Assembly (NCBI RefSeq): GCF_030816725.1
Contig: NZ_JAUSYG010000001.1
Coordinates: 3,038,001-3,102,000 of the forward strand
DNA: 64,000 nucleotides
Direction of reading: 5' to 3'
Source of the DNA: Pseudarthrobacter defluvii
GTDB taxonomy: Bacteria; Actinomycetota; Actinomycetes; Actinomycetales; Micrococcaceae
The notes below the pieces were generated by a model that saw only the letters and a program-made list of their open reading frames with translations, made no database searches and was not told where the DNA came from. Position numbers and translations under genes: made by a program. This document shows positions 1 to 9,188 of this stretch, in pieces. The stretch's first letter is position 1; the number at the start of each line of letters is the position of its first letter.

Positions 1-52
1 CATGGTCGCCTTCTCCATCCGCCACCTGTCCCTCGCCCTGGGAGGTCACTGA
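1..52 (+). CDS. sdhC: Succinate dehydrogenase cytochrome b subunit, C-terminal tail (partial)
   Basis: Only the last sixteen codons are present; the reading frame runs off the left edge and ends with TGA at 50-52. The residues read MVAFSIRHLSLALGGH, which fits the end of an actinobacterial SdhC. It lies three bases upstream of the sdhD ATG, as expected for an sdhCDAB operon. The identification rests mainly on context, because the tail alone is too short to recognise a family. Confidence 0.75.
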   Translation, partial: MVAFSIRHLSLALGGH

Positions 53-55
53 GCC

Positions 56-517
56 ATGACTGCAACCATCGAGAGCCCCCGCAGCGGGCGGATCGCCCCC
101 CAGTACCGCCGCAGCGGCGGCTCCAAGGGCAACTTCGAGATGATCGCCTGGCTGTTCATGCGCCTTTCCGGCGTAGTGCTGGTGGTCCTCATCTTCGGCC
201 ACCTGTTCGTGAACCTCATGGTCGGCGAAGGCATCCACGCCATTGACTTTGGTTTCGTGGCCGGCAAGTGGGCGGACCCGTTCTGGCAGTTCTGGGACCT
301 GGCCATGCTGTGGCTGGCCATGCTGCACGGCACCAACGGTGTGCGGACCATCATCAACGACTACGCCGAGAAGACCTCCACACGCCGCTGGCTGAAGACC
401 GTCCTCTACGCCGCAGCCGTGGTCATCATCCTCCTGGGCACCCTGGTGATCTTCACCTTCAACCCGTGCCCCGTGGTGAACGGCGTTGCCCTTCCGGGCG
501 GCTTCTGCCCTGCCTAG
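56..517 (+). CDS. sdhD: Succinate dehydrogenase hydrophobic membrane anchor subunit
   Basis: A 153-residue protein with about three hydrophobic segments (roughly residues 30-52, 75-95 and 112-136), matching the anchor subunit that holds the SdhAB catalytic dimer on the cytoplasmic membrane and passes electrons to menaquinone. GHLFVN in the first segment and LHGTNGVR in the second are the conserved histidine-bearing motifs of this family, probably heme-binding. The start codon is three bases after the sdhC stop, so the two are translationally close. sdhA follows after about 108 bases, with sdhB directly behind it. Confidence 0.93.
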   Translation: MTATIESPRSGRIAPQYRRSGGSKGNFEMIAWLFMRLSGVVLVVLIFGHLFVNLMVGEGIHAIDFGFVAGKWADPFWQFWDLAMLWLAMLHGTNGVRTIINDYAEKTSTRRWLKTVLYAAAVVIILLGTLVIFTFNPCPVVNGVALPGGFCPA

Positions 518-625
518 CACTGGCACAACCCCGGGCCCGCGGGCTTTCCCGCGGGCCCTGTTTTGCGGAGCAGGCAAAGCCGCCCCGTTGTTTCATAGCG
601 AATTTTGAGAGAAAGAGCATCTGGT

Positions 626-2425
626 ATGCAGGTCCATAAGTACGACGTCGTCATCGTCGGTGCCGGTGGCGCTGGCATGCGCGCCGCGATCGAGTCCGGT
701 CAGCGCGCGCGCACAGCAGTACTGACCAAGCTCTACCCCACCCGCTCGCACACGGGTGCGGCACAGGGTGGCATGTGTGCAGCCCTTGCCAACGTCGAGG
801 AAGACAACTGGGAATGGCACACCTTCGACACCGTCAAGGGCGGCGACTACCTGGTTGACCAGGATGCCGCCGAGGTCATGGCCAAGGAAGCCATCGACGC
901 TGTGCTGGACCTGGAAAAGATGGGCCTGCCCTTCAACCGCACGCCCGAAGGCCGGATCGACCAGCGCCGCTTCGGCGGCCACACCCGCGACCACGGCAAG
1001 GCACCGGTCCGCCGCGCCTGCTACGCCGCGGACCGCACCGGGCACATGATCCTGCAGACCCTGTACCAAAACTGCGTCAAGCACAACGTCGAGTTCTACA
1101 ACGAGTACTACGTCCTGGACCTGCTGACGGTTGAAGAGGATGCTGTCCGCGAGGACGGCACGCCCTACAAGCAGAAGCGCGTGGCCGGTGTCGTTTCCTA
1201 CGACCTCGCCTCCGGTGAACTGCATGTCTTCCAGGCCAAGTCCGTGGTGTTCGCCTCCGGCGGCGCCGGCAAGGTCTTCAAGACCACCTCCAATGCCCAC
1301 ACCCTGACCGGTGACGGCATGGGCATCGCCTTCCGCCGCGGCATTCCCCTGGAGGACATGGAGTTCTTCCAGTTCCACCCGACAGGCCTCGCCGGCTTGG
1401 GCATCCTCCTCTCCGAGGCGGCCCGCGGAGAAGGTGCCATCCTCCGCAACTCCGAGGGTGAGCGCTTCATGGAGCGCTACGCCCCCACCATCAAGGACCT
1501 GGCGCCGCGTGACATCGTGGCCCGCTCCATGGCCAACGAGGTGCGCGAAGGCCGCGGCTGCGGCCCGAACAAGGACTACGTCCTCCTGGACCTGACGCAC
1601 CTGGAGCCGGCGCACATCGACGCCAAGCTTCCGGACATCACCGAATTCGCCCGTACCTACCTGGGCGTGGAACCGTACACCGAACCGGTGCCGGTCTTCC
1701 CCACCGCGCACTACGCCATGGGCGGCATCCCCACGAACATCCAGACCGAGGTCCTGCAGGACAACGACACCGTGATCCCGGGCCTCTACGCCGCCGGTGA
1801 GGTGGCCTGCGTGTCCGTCCACGGCTCCAACCGCCTGGGCACCAACTCCCTGCTGGACATCAACGTGTTCGGCAAGCGCGCGGGCATCGCCGCTGCCGAG
1901 TACGCCAAGACCGCGCAGTTCGTGGAGTTGCCGGAGAACCCGCTGGCCTACACCACCGAACTGCTGGACATTGCCCGCAACGGTGTCGGCGAAGAGAAGG
2001 TGGCCCAGATCCGCAAGGAACTGCAGGACACCATGGACGCCAACATGCAGGTGTTCCGTACGGCGGACACCCTGAACCAGGTGCTGCGCGACATTGCCTC
2101 CTTCGAGGAGCGGTACAAGCGCATCAACGTCCAGGACAAGGGCAAGCGTTTCAACCTGGACCTGCTCGAAGCCGTTGAGCTCGGCTTCCTGCTGGAACTG
2201 GCCAAGGTCATGACCGTGGCCGCACTGCACCGCGAGGAATCCCGCGGCGGACACTTCCGCGAGGACTTCCCCGAGCGTGACGATGCGAAATTCATGAAGC
2301 ACTCCATGGCGTACAAGGATGACCATGCGCCGGCCGACGGATCGGCGGAATCAATCGCCGGTATCCGCCTCGCCACTAAGCCGGTTGTCTTTACCCGCTA
2401 CGAGCCGATGGTGAGGAAGTACTAA
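626..2425 (+). CDS. sdhA: Succinate dehydrogenase flavoprotein subunit
   Basis: This 599-residue flavoprotein oxidises succinate to fumarate in the TCA cycle and respiratory complex II. It shows the N-terminal FAD dinucleotide fold (VVIVGAGGAGMRAA), the SHTGAAQGG segment whose histidine normally carries covalent FAD, the HPTG active-site stretch, and the C-terminal VHGSNRLGTNSLLD motif. I chose ATG at 626 because GAGAGAAAGAG lies just upstream and VHKYDVVIVGAG follows as in homologues; an in-frame TTG at 605 would add seven unlikely residues. The stop is one base before the sdhB ATG. Confidence 0.97.
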   Translation: MQVHKYDVVIVGAGGAGMRAAIESGQRARTAVLTKLYPTRSHTGAAQGGMCAALANVEEDNWEWHTFDTVKGGDYLVDQDAAEVMAKEAIDAVLDLEKMGLPFNRTPEGRIDQRRFGGHTRDHGKAPVRRACYAADRTGHMILQTLYQNCVKHNVEFYNEYYVLDLLTVEEDAVREDGTPYKQKRVAGVVSYDLASGELHVFQAKSVVFASGGAGKVFKTTSNAHTLTGDGMGIAFRRGIPLEDMEFFQFHPTGLAGLGILLSEAARGEGAILRNSEGERFMERYAPTIKDLAPRDIVARSMANEVREGRGCGPNKDYVLLDLTHLEPAHIDAKLPDITEFARTYLGVEPYTEPVPVFPTAHYAMGGIPTNIQTEVLQDNDTVIPGLYAAGEVACVSVHGSNRLGTNSLLDINVFGKRAGIAAAEYAKTAQFVELPENPLAYTTELLDIARNGVGEEKVAQIRKELQDTMDANMQVFRTADTLNQVLRDIASFEERYKRINVQDKGKRFNLDLLEAVELGFLLELAKVMTVAALHREESRGGHFREDFPERDDAKFMKHSMAYKDDHAPADGSAESIAGIRLATKPVVFTRYEPMVRKY

Positions 2426-2426
2426 G

Positions 2427-3209
2427 ATGACCGCTGAAATCGCTGAGCCAGCCTCAAAGGTTGAACTTCCTGCCGGCGTTGGCGGAGGCGGGGAAATCCC
2501 CACGTTCGACGTCCACATGCGCGTGCGCCGGTACAACCCGGAAGTTTCCGGGGAAGCCACGTGGGATGATTTCCACCTGACCATGTACGGCACGGACCGT
2601 GTGCTGGACGCCCTGCACAAGGTCAAGTGGGAAATGGACGGAACCCTGTCCTTCCGCCGTTCCTGTGCCCACGGCGTGTGTGGCTCCGATGCCATGCGCA
2701 TCAACGGCCGCAACCGTCTAGCCTGCAAGACGCTGCTGAAGGACCTGGACACGTCCAAGCCCATCACGGTGGAGCCCATCAAGGGCCTGCCGGTGGAAAA
2801 GGACCTCATCGTGGACATGGAACCGTTCTTCCAGTCGTACCGCGAAGTCATGCCCTTCCTGATCAACAAGGGCCACGAGCCCACCCGGGAACGCCTGCAG
2901 TCCGCCGAGGACCGTGAGCGTTTTGACGACACAACCAAGTGCATCCTGTGTGCCGCATGCACGTCCTCCTGCCCTGTGTTCTGGACCGACGGGCAGTACT
3001 TCGGCCCGGCAGCGATCGTGAACGCACACCGCTTCATCTTCGATTCCCGCGATGATGCCGGCGACATGCGCTTGGAGATCCTCAACGACAAGGAAGGCGT
3101 GTGGCGCTGCCGCACCACCTTCAACTGCACCGAAGCATGCCCCCGCGGCATCCAGGTCACCCAGGCCATTGCGGAAGTAAAGCAGGCCATCCTGGCCCGC
3201 AGGGTCTAG
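2427..3209 (+). CDS. sdhB: Succinate dehydrogenase iron-sulfur subunit
   Basis: A 260-residue protein that wires electrons from SdhA to the membrane anchor. All three cluster motifs are visible: CAHGVCGSDAM followed by a later LACKT for the 2Fe-2S centre, CILCAACTSSCPV for the 4Fe-4S centre, and CTEACPRGI for the last cluster. The start is separated from the sdhA stop by a single base, so coupling is very likely. The operon appears to end here, since a GC-rich hairpin follows at 3236-3274 and the next gene has its own ribosome binding site. Confidence 0.97.
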   Translation: MTAEIAEPASKVELPAGVGGGGEIPTFDVHMRVRRYNPEVSGEATWDDFHLTMYGTDRVLDALHKVKWEMDGTLSFRRSCAHGVCGSDAMRINGRNRLACKTLLKDLDTSKPITVEPIKGLPVEKDLIVDMEPFFQSYREVMPFLINKGHEPTRERLQSAEDRERFDDTTKCILCAACTSSCPVFWTDGQYFGPAAIVNAHRFIFDSRDDAGDMRLEILNDKEGVWRCRTTFNCTEACPRGIQVTQAIAEVKQAILARRV

Positions 3210-3235
3210 GTTCGTTCACCAACAGCTATAACGGC

Positions 3236-3274
3236 CGACGGCGTCGCTCACCACGTGTGGTGGGGGCGCCGTCG
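3236..3274 (+). terminator. Hairpin after sdhB, probable terminator
   Basis: An 8-bp outer stem (CGACGGCG at 3236 with CGCCGTCG ending at 3274) encloses an inner CACCAC/GTGGTG stem. There is no long T run. It lies between sdhB and a gene of unrelated function, which suggests the end of the sdh transcript. It belongs to a set of similar ACGACGGCG-armed hairpins in the window (see findings). Confidence 0.55.
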
Positions 3275-3302
3275 TCGTATCCGCACAGAAAGGGGTCCCG
3301 CT

Positions 3303-4076
3303 GTGTCCCGTTCCGAAAAAGTGTCCTTTGCCGGTTCCACCGGCGAGATGCTGTCCGGCATCATCGACGTCCCTGAGGGTCCGGTCAAGGGCTGGGGCGT
3401 CTTCTCGCACGGGTTCACCCTGGGTAAAGACAGCCCCTCCGCCGCCCGCATGTGCAAGGCGCTGGCGGACAGCGGTATCGGCATGCTGCGCTTCGACAAC
3501 CTGGGCCTTGGCGGTTCCGCCGGCGAATGGTCGGAGGGCTCGTTCAGCCACAAGGTTGCCGACACCGTTAAGGCCGCCGGGTTCATGCGCAGTCAGGGGA
3601 AGCAGATTTCCCTGCTGGTGGGACACTCCTTCGGCGGCGCGGCGGTCCTCGCGGCAGCCCGGGAGATCCCGGAGCTCGATGCCGTTGCCACCGTGGGTGC
3701 CCCGTTCTCCCCCAAGCATGTGGCCCACGTCTTCGACACTGCACTGGACAGGATCCTCAGCGAGGGCAGTGCCGAGGTGGACCTGGGCGGCAAGCGCGTG
3801 GAGATCCGCCGGCACTTCGTGGAGGACCTGGAGAATGCGGACCTGACAGACTGCATCAGGCAACTGCATAAGCCCCTAATGGTGCTGCACTCCCCCACGG
3901 ACAACACGGTGGGGATCGAGAACGCCAGCACCATCTTCCAGACCGCCAGGCACCCGCGGAACTTCGTGTCACTCGAGGGCAGCGACCACCTGCTGACGGG
4001 AAAGGGCCAGGCTGCCCGTGCCGCGCGCATCATCGCGGCATGGGCGGACCAGTACCTCGACGCCGCCTCAGCCTGA
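3303..4076 (+). CDS. Alpha/beta hydrolase
   Basis: A 257-residue cytoplasmic protein with the alpha/beta-hydrolase fold. The nucleophile elbow is GHSFGG (around residue 107), the acid is probably in SPTDNTVG and the histidine in GSDHLL near the C terminus, so the catalytic triad looks complete. The oxyanion region reads FSHGFTLGKDS. GTG at 3303 is chosen because AGAAAGGGG stands just upstream; starting earlier would run through the terminator hairpin. Relatives are annotated as OsmC-associated or serine aminopeptidase-like hydrolases, but the substrate cannot be read from sequence. It faces away from sdhB's terminator as a separate transcription unit. Confidence 0.88.
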   Translation: MSRSEKVSFAGSTGEMLSGIIDVPEGPVKGWGVFSHGFTLGKDSPSAARMCKALADSGIGMLRFDNLGLGGSAGEWSEGSFSHKVADTVKAAGFMRSQGKQISLLVGHSFGGAAVLAAAREIPELDAVATVGAPFSPKHVAHVFDTALDRILSEGSAEVDLGGKRVEIRRHFVEDLENADLTDCIRQLHKPLMVLHSPTDNTVGIENASTIFQTARHPRNFVSLEGSDHLLTGKGQAARAARIIAAWADQYLDAASA

Positions 4077-4102
4077 ACCTCCCCCGCCCGCCGGCCCCGG
4101 GC

Positions 4103-5401
4103 CTATTTGCCGATGGCTGCCTTGCTCTCGCTGAGCCACTGTTCGGCTGCCTTCTCGGGCGTGAGCCGCTTGAACAGGACGTCGGTGTTGATACGGGCCG
4201 TGATCTCAGAGACGGCAGTTGAACCGGTGGGGCCAATATAGGTGGGGGCGAAGTCCATCTTGCCGATCTGGTTGATGTACTCGGCTTCCACCTTGCCCTG
4301 CGGGGTGAGCAGGTCCTGGATGGCGGAGCGCATCTCGGAATTGCCGGGGATGCCCCGGTCGCTCTTGATGATCTTGGCCGAGGCCGGGTTGTTGACCAGG
4401 AAGTTCACGAGCTTTGCGGCGGCGTCGGTGTGCTTGCTGCGTGCGGAAATAGTGTAGAACTGCGAGGATTGCAGCCAGATTCCCGGGGTGGGCTTTTCGC
4501 CTGGGAGCTTGAGCAGTTTCAGGTCGGCGCCGGAGGCCTTGCTGAGAGCCGTCAATGAATTGCTCCATGTGAGCATCATTCCAGCCTTGCCCATGCCCAT
4601 CAGGGTCTGCTCGGTGCTGACATTGAGCTTTTCCACCGTTTCCGACGCGCTCGGAGCAGCACCGGATTCGCTGAGCTTCAGCGAGTAATCAAAGTAATCC
4701 TGGACTGTTTGCTTCCCCAGCCCCAGCTGTCCGTCCTGCGTGTAAAGGGATTCGCCGCGCTGCCGGGCGAACGCGTCCAGGGAGTCATGGGTGAGGACGG
4801 TCGCCGTTCCGTAGGTCCCCTGCGGGCTTTTGGACGTGATGTCGCGGGAGATCCTGGCGAAGTCGTCCCAGCTCCAGCTGCTGTCATCCGGCATGGGCAC
4901 GCCCGCCGCCGAGAAGACGGCCGGGTTCGCCACGATTGCGAGCGCGTTGGCGCCCGTGGAGACGCCGTACTGCTTTCCTTTGACCTGCCCGTTTTCCCGC
5001 GCACCCTGGTCCAGCTTGGACAAGTCGAGTGTCCCCTCCACCTTCGACAGGTCCAGCAATGCCCCGCGGTTCGCGTACTCTGCAGGGTAGGCACCGCCCA
5101 TGGTGATGACATCCGGTGCGTCGTTGGCCGCCATCTGGGTGGCGAGCTTGTCGAAGTAGCCGCTGATGTCGCCGTATTCCGGCTTGACCTTGATGTTGGG
5201 ATTGGCGGCCTCAAACTCCGCGATGGCTTTGTTGGTCAGCTCTGCCCGGCCGGCATTGCCCCACCAGGAGAAGCGGATTTCCACCGGGCCTTCCTCGGCT
5301 TTGGTGGACGGGCTGGAACAGCCCGAAGCCGTGGCAAGAATGGCTGCGGCTGACAGGACAGCCAGGGATTTGCGAACTCTTCGGACGGCATGACGCGTCA
5401 T
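4103..5401 (-). CDS. ABC transporter sugar-binding lipoprotein (family 1 solute-binding protein)
   Basis: A 432-residue extracellular binding protein. Residues 1-28 form a lipoprotein signal (basic RRVRK, hydrophobic run, then ATASGC with the lipidated cysteine at 28). The mature part begins EIRFSWWGNAGR, typical of binding proteins for oligosaccharides that deliver to MalFG-type permeases. No permease or ATPase gene is adjacent, so it must work with proteins encoded elsewhere. ATG at 5401 is preferred over 5461, since AAGGAA lies upstream and the signal peptide starts cleanly there. It is divergent from a glycosidase gene, and a LacI-type operator lies at 5436-5447, just upstream, which suggests joint sugar-responsive control. 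Confidence 0.9.
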   Translation of the reverse strand: MTRHAVRRVRKSLAVLSAAAILATASGCSSPSTKAEEGPVEIRFSWWGNAGRAELTNKAIAEFEAANPNIKVKPEYGDISGYFDKLATQMAANDAPDVITMGGAYPAEYANRGALLDLSKVEGTLDLSKLDQGARENGQVKGKQYGVSTGANALAIVANPAVFSAAGVPMPDDSSWSWDDFARISRDITSKSPQGTYGTATVLTHDSLDAFARQRGESLYTQDGQLGLGKQTVQDYFDYSLKLSESGAAPSASETVEKLNVSTEQTLMGMGKAGMMLTWSNSLTALSKASGADLKLLKLPGEKPTPGIWLQSSQFYTISARSKHTDAAAKLVNFLVNNPASAKIIKSDRGIPGNSEMRSAIQDLLTPQGKVEAEYINQIGKMDFAPTYIGPTGSTAVSEITARINTDVLFKRLTPEKAAEQWLSESKAAIGK

Positions 5402-5435
5402 TGGGCAGGCTTCTTCCTTGGTGAAAGGGACTTCA

Positions 5436-5447
5436 GAAAGCGGTTTC
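5436..5447. promoter_or_regulatory. LacI-family operator (left copy)
   Basis: GAAAGCGGTTTC fits the GAAANCGNTTTC half-site symmetry typical of LacI/GalR-family operators. It lies 35 bases upstream of the sugar-binding protein start. A weak minus-strand promoter (CGTCAA at 5476-5481 as the -35 complement, GATACG around 5454-5459) would place the operator at or just after the transcription start. Its exact reverse complement occurs at 5595-5606. Confidence 0.65.
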
Positions 5448-5555
5448 GTGAAACGTATCAATGGGTGCGGTGCGCCGTCAATAGGGCCAGAACAATGCCC
5501 CCTGACCTTGCCGACGAGTCGATAGTTTTCGGCTCTGTCCCCGGCCGGGACGTCC

Positions 5556-5584
5556 TTGACACCTGTCCGAAACAGACAAAAGAT
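5556..5584 (+). promoter_or_regulatory. Promoter for the glycosidase gene
   Basis: TTGACA at 5556-5561 is a perfect -35 box. Seventeen bases later AAAGAT (5579-5584) is an acceptable -10. The predicted start, near 5591, lies immediately before the right LacI-type operator at 5595, so a bound repressor would block initiation. Confidence 0.5.
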
Positions 5585-5594
5585 GGAACGGCGT

Positions 5595-5606
5595 GAAACC
5601 GCTTTC
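5595..5606. promoter_or_regulatory. LacI-family operator (right copy)
   Basis: GAAACCGCTTTC is the exact reverse complement of the site at 5436-5447. The two sites lie 159 bp apart at either end of the divergent promoter region, a spacing that would allow a looped repressor tetramer or independent control of each gene. No LacI-type regulator gene is in the window. Confidence 0.65.
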
Positions 5607-5697
5607 TCGCAATGCTTTCCCGCAGGCGGCCGCTGTGCGTCGGCCGGGAGAAGTCGCGGCCGGAGTCACTAAATTACATGCCAGGAGGACGTGCACC

Positions 5698-7987
5698 GTG
5701 CATAGCTACAGCAACCCGGTCCGGCCGCAAGCCACCACAGAGGCAAGCCGGCCGTCAGGACGCATTGACAGGAAAGCCCTTGTCCAGCGCCACAACGTCC
5801 GGCAGCAAACGCTCGACCCACGGAGCCCGGTGTCGGTGGGCAACGGGGAGTTCGCGTTCACCATGGACCTCACCGGCCTGCAAACCTTGCCAGGCGATTA
5901 CCCTGTGGGGCCGCGCGAGGACGCACTCCCCCCGGGGACCCTTTTGGGTACCCAGTCCACCTGGGGCTGGCATTCCACGCCGGCCGGCGAGCATTACAAC
6001 CCTGGCGGGCTCCACAGTCCTTTACGATTCGCCACGCGGACCCGTGCCGTACGTGGACATGGTGGGAGACATCGTCAACGACCGTGAAACAGGGACCTCG
6101 GCAGCGGAAACATGGCTGCGCGCCAACCCGCATCGACTCGACCTGGCGCGCATCGGCTTCCAGCTGCTGCAGGAGGGCACCAGCCGCCCCATCAGCAGCA
6201 GGGAGATTACTGGTGCCAGCCAGACCCTGGATCTGTGGACGGGCATTGTCACCAGCAGTTTTACCATTTCCGGCCATCCGGCCACGGTCACCACAGCCTG
6301 CCATCCGGACCGGGACGAACTCGGCATCCGGGTGGAGTCGCCTGCGCTCGGCGACGGCCTGGTGATCGGCATCGGCTTCCCGTACGGCTCCGAGGCATGG
6401 CACAACGCCGCTGAATGGGACCTCCCGCACGCGCACACCACCCGGCTCGGGGAGCCCAAGCCGGCAGAGTTCCACTCCGGGGCGACCAGTTGGACCGTGG
6501 ACCGTGAACTGGACAACGCACGGTACCAGGTGGTGGTGACCGGGCAGGGCGTGATGGTGGAGCAGCCGGGAGCCCACCACGTGCTGATACGGCCCGATGC
6601 CAGTTCCGGCCCGGAGGTCCTGGACTTGTCCATTGCGTTCATTTCCGCCGGGGACGGCGATTGTATCCCCCGGGGTGGTGCGGGGCTTTCAGGGGTGGCA
6701 GGAAAGGCGGGCGCCGGGACCCAGGCGACTCCCGGCGTCGTGCCTTCACCTGAAGAAGCTCCACGTCCCGGCGGGAAGCTGCCCGGGAGCAGTGTTGCGG
6801 CCGCGTCCAGGGCGCGCTGGCCCGCGTTCTGGGCATTCGGAGGTGCCATCGAACTTACCGCGACCGCCGATCCGCGGGCCAGGGAGTTGGAACGCCGCAT
6901 TGTCCTCTCCCAGTACCTGACGGCGGTCAACTGTTCGGGATCGCTGCCGCCGCAGGAAACGGGGCTGGTGTGCAACTCGTGGCGGGGACGCTTCCACCTG
7001 GAGATGCACTGGTGGCATGCCGCCCATTTTGCGCACTGGAACCGCACGGAGTTGCTTCTCCCCTCGTTGCGCTGGTACTCGACGGTGCTGGAGTCGTCGC
7101 GCCGGACGGCCCGGGCGCAGGGTTTCGACGGCGCCCGCTGGCCAAAGCAGGTAGGTCCGGATGGAAGGGAGAGCCCCAGCCCGATCGGGACGTTCCTGAT
7201 TTGGCAGCAGCCGCATCCCATCCACCTGGCGGAACTGGCATACCGGGCCAAACCAGGGCCGGAGGTTTTGGAGGAGTTCGCGGATGTCGTCTTCGAATCC
7301 GCGGCATTCATGGCCAGCTTCGCCCACCCCACACCCCGCGGCTTCGAACTCGGCCCTCCCCTTATACCCGCGCAGGAAAGCTACGGGTCGATGCGCGCCA
7401 AGGTCACCAATCCCACGTTCGAACTTGCCTACTGGCAATGGGCCCTTCGGACTGCCTCCGCCTGGCGCGAACGGCTCGGCCTTGAACCGGTCCGGTCCTG
7501 GCAGGAGGTGGCCGACCGGCTGGTACCCCCGCCAACAGTCAATGGCGTCTACGCAGCCATGGACGTGGAACCGTACACCATCAGGACGGACCATCCCTCC
7601 ATGCTCTGTGCACTCGGCGTCCTGCCGCTGACGGACCTGATTGACGAGGCCGTCATGCGGGCCACCCTGGACAATGTCCTGGCCGACTGGGACTGGGGCA
7701 CCACTTGGGGCTGGGACTACCCGGTGATGGCCATGACGGCCGCGCGGGTGGGCGACCCCGAAGCCGCGGTGAATGTGCTGCTGCAGGAGGCCGGCAAGAA
7801 CACTGTCCTGCCGAACGGGCACAACCGCCAAACGGACTCCTTGCCGTTGTACCTCCCTGGCAATGGCGGCCTGCTGGCAGCGACTGCTTTGATGGCTGCC
7901 GGCTGGGACGGCGGCCCGGACCGGCATGCCCCGGGTTTTCCACCAAGCTGGACGGTAGCGTGGGAAGGACTGCTGCCCGCGCCTTAA
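5698..7987 (+). pseudogene. Six-hairpin (alpha/alpha)6-barrel glycosidase, frameshifted
   Basis: Two overlapping frames together make one protein of about 762 residues. The N-terminal part starts at GTG 5698 behind a perfect AGGAGG at 5683-5688 and reads SVGNGEFAFTMDLTGLQTL and GTQSTWGWHST. The rest continues one frame later (STVLYDSPRGPVPYVDM onward) to 7987. The shift falls near 6003-6010 in GGCGGGCTCC; removing one G gives NPGGSTVLYDS. The C-terminal half (MHWWHAAHFAHWNR, GARWPKQVGPDG, TWGWDYPVMAM) looks like an alpha/alpha barrel glycoside hydrolase related to GH65-like enzymes; the exact family is uncertain. A Gly/Pro-rich stretch sits around 6690-6810. It is divergent from a sugar-binding lipoprotein, with LacI-type operators between. 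It could be a real lesion or a one-base sequence error. Confidence 0.75.
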
Positions 7988-8033
7988 CGGCGCCCTCTGG
8001 ATAAACGCGTTCCGCCCGGCCGGCGGCAGCACG

Positions 8034-9188
8034 TCAGGTCTGCGGAGTGGCGCGCCGTGAACCGAGGATGGTCTTGCGGGGAGCACCGCCGGATTCCAGG
8101 TCCGCCTCACGGACGGCGGCCCACCCTGCCGAAACCAGGTAGACCTGGCTGACCAGGTTGAACCAGATCAGAAGCCCGATGATGACGGCGAACGAGGCCA
8201 GCAGGGGGTTGCGGGTGGCCCCGCCCAGCAGCTCCGTGCTGAAGATCTGCAGGACTGTGGTGCCCACCGCAGCCAGGATGGTGCCCTCCAGCAAGGCCCG
8301 GCGCGACAGCTTCAGCCCTGCGGCCAGCAGGTACATGATCAGCGCCGTGACCCAGTTCAGCACCAGCGGCACAACGATCTTGATGGACGTGGTGAGTGGC
8401 CCGGCCAGGGCGTCAGTGAGGTGCAGGAAATCGGCAACCCAGCCGGCCGCGGTGCCGAACACCAGTGACGCGCCCGCGCTGAGCACCAGGGCCACGCCCA
8501 GCAGCAGGAGGGTTCCGGCGTCCCGCAGCTTCATCAGGATGGGGTTGACCATCAGCGGCGGCAGCTGCAGTACACCGCGAAGTCCGTCGCGCAGGCCGTT
8601 AATCCAGCCCAGCGAGGTGACCACAGTGACCGCGGCACTGATGACGGCGGTCCAGCCCAGTCCGCTGGGGTCCAGCAGGTCCTTGGGGTCGACGAGGCCC
8701 TGGCCGCCGTTAATTTTCAGCAGGCCCGGGGCGCTGGTGGCCACACTGCGGACGATGGTGTCGAGCAGGGCGGGCTGGCCGCTCAGTACCAGCCCGGCGA
8801 TGGAAAATCCGGTGGCCAGCAGGCCCGTGATGGAGAAGAACATGTTGAAGCCGATGCCGGCGCTCATCAGCGGCCCGTAATGCAGGGTGTAGTGGCGGAA
8901 GGCCCGCATGGGCCGCAGGACGTTCAGCCGCGCGGTAAGCCACTGCGCCAGGGCCATCAGGGCCGCCGGTTTCGCTCCGGACCTGCGGGCGCGGTTCCAC
9001 TCCATCCGCTTTTCGATGGCCGCCAGCTTCAGCTGGGCGTGCTCGGTGGGCAGCGGCTGCTGGTTACCCTGCTTCGGTTGGGGCGTCCGCGTCAGCGTCC
9101 GTGAACCGGGTGCGGCCGTGGTTGTCAGTTTCGGTCCCAAAGTCCAGCTCTTCCCGTAGCTGCCAGATGCCGTCGGCATCATGCTCAT
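8034..9188 (-). CDS. YihY/virulence factor BrkB family membrane protein
   Basis: An integral membrane protein of the YihY/BrkB family (formerly called RNase BN), with about six hydrophobic segments after HYGPLMSAGIGFNMFFSITGL. Its molecular role is not firmly established; members have been linked to transport. The start is uncertain. The longest frame begins at 9188, but its first 40 codons lie inside the upstream ligase gene. The first convincing residues, EHAQLKLAAIEKRMEWNRARR, straddle the ligase stop, and the next ATG is at 9005. The C terminus is fixed at 8034. The gene lies directly downstream of trpS and the ligase on the same strand and may be cotranscribed. Confidence 0.82.
   Translation of the reverse strand: MSMMPTASGSYGKSWTLGPKLTTTAAPGSRTLTRTPQPKQGNQQPLPTEHAQLKLAAIEKRMEWNRARRSGAKPAALMALAQWLTARLNVLRPMRAFRHYTLHYGPLMSAGIGFNMFFSITGLLATGFSIAGLVLSGQPALLDTIVRSVATSAPGLLKINGGQGLVDPKDLLDPSGLGWTAVISAAVTVVTSLGWINGLRDGLRGVLQLPPLMVNPILMKLRDAGTLLLLGVALVLSAGASLVFGTAAGWVADFLHLTDALAGPLTTSIKIVVPLVLNWVTALIMYLLAAGLKLSRRALLEGTILAAVGTTVLQIFSTELLGGATRNPLLASFAVIIGLLIWFNLVSQVYLVSAGWAAVREADLESGGAPRKTILGSRRATPQT

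Noticed and set aside
593..2326. 577-codon minus-strand open frame
   Set aside because: It is antisense to sdhA, and its translation is typical of a mirror frame.
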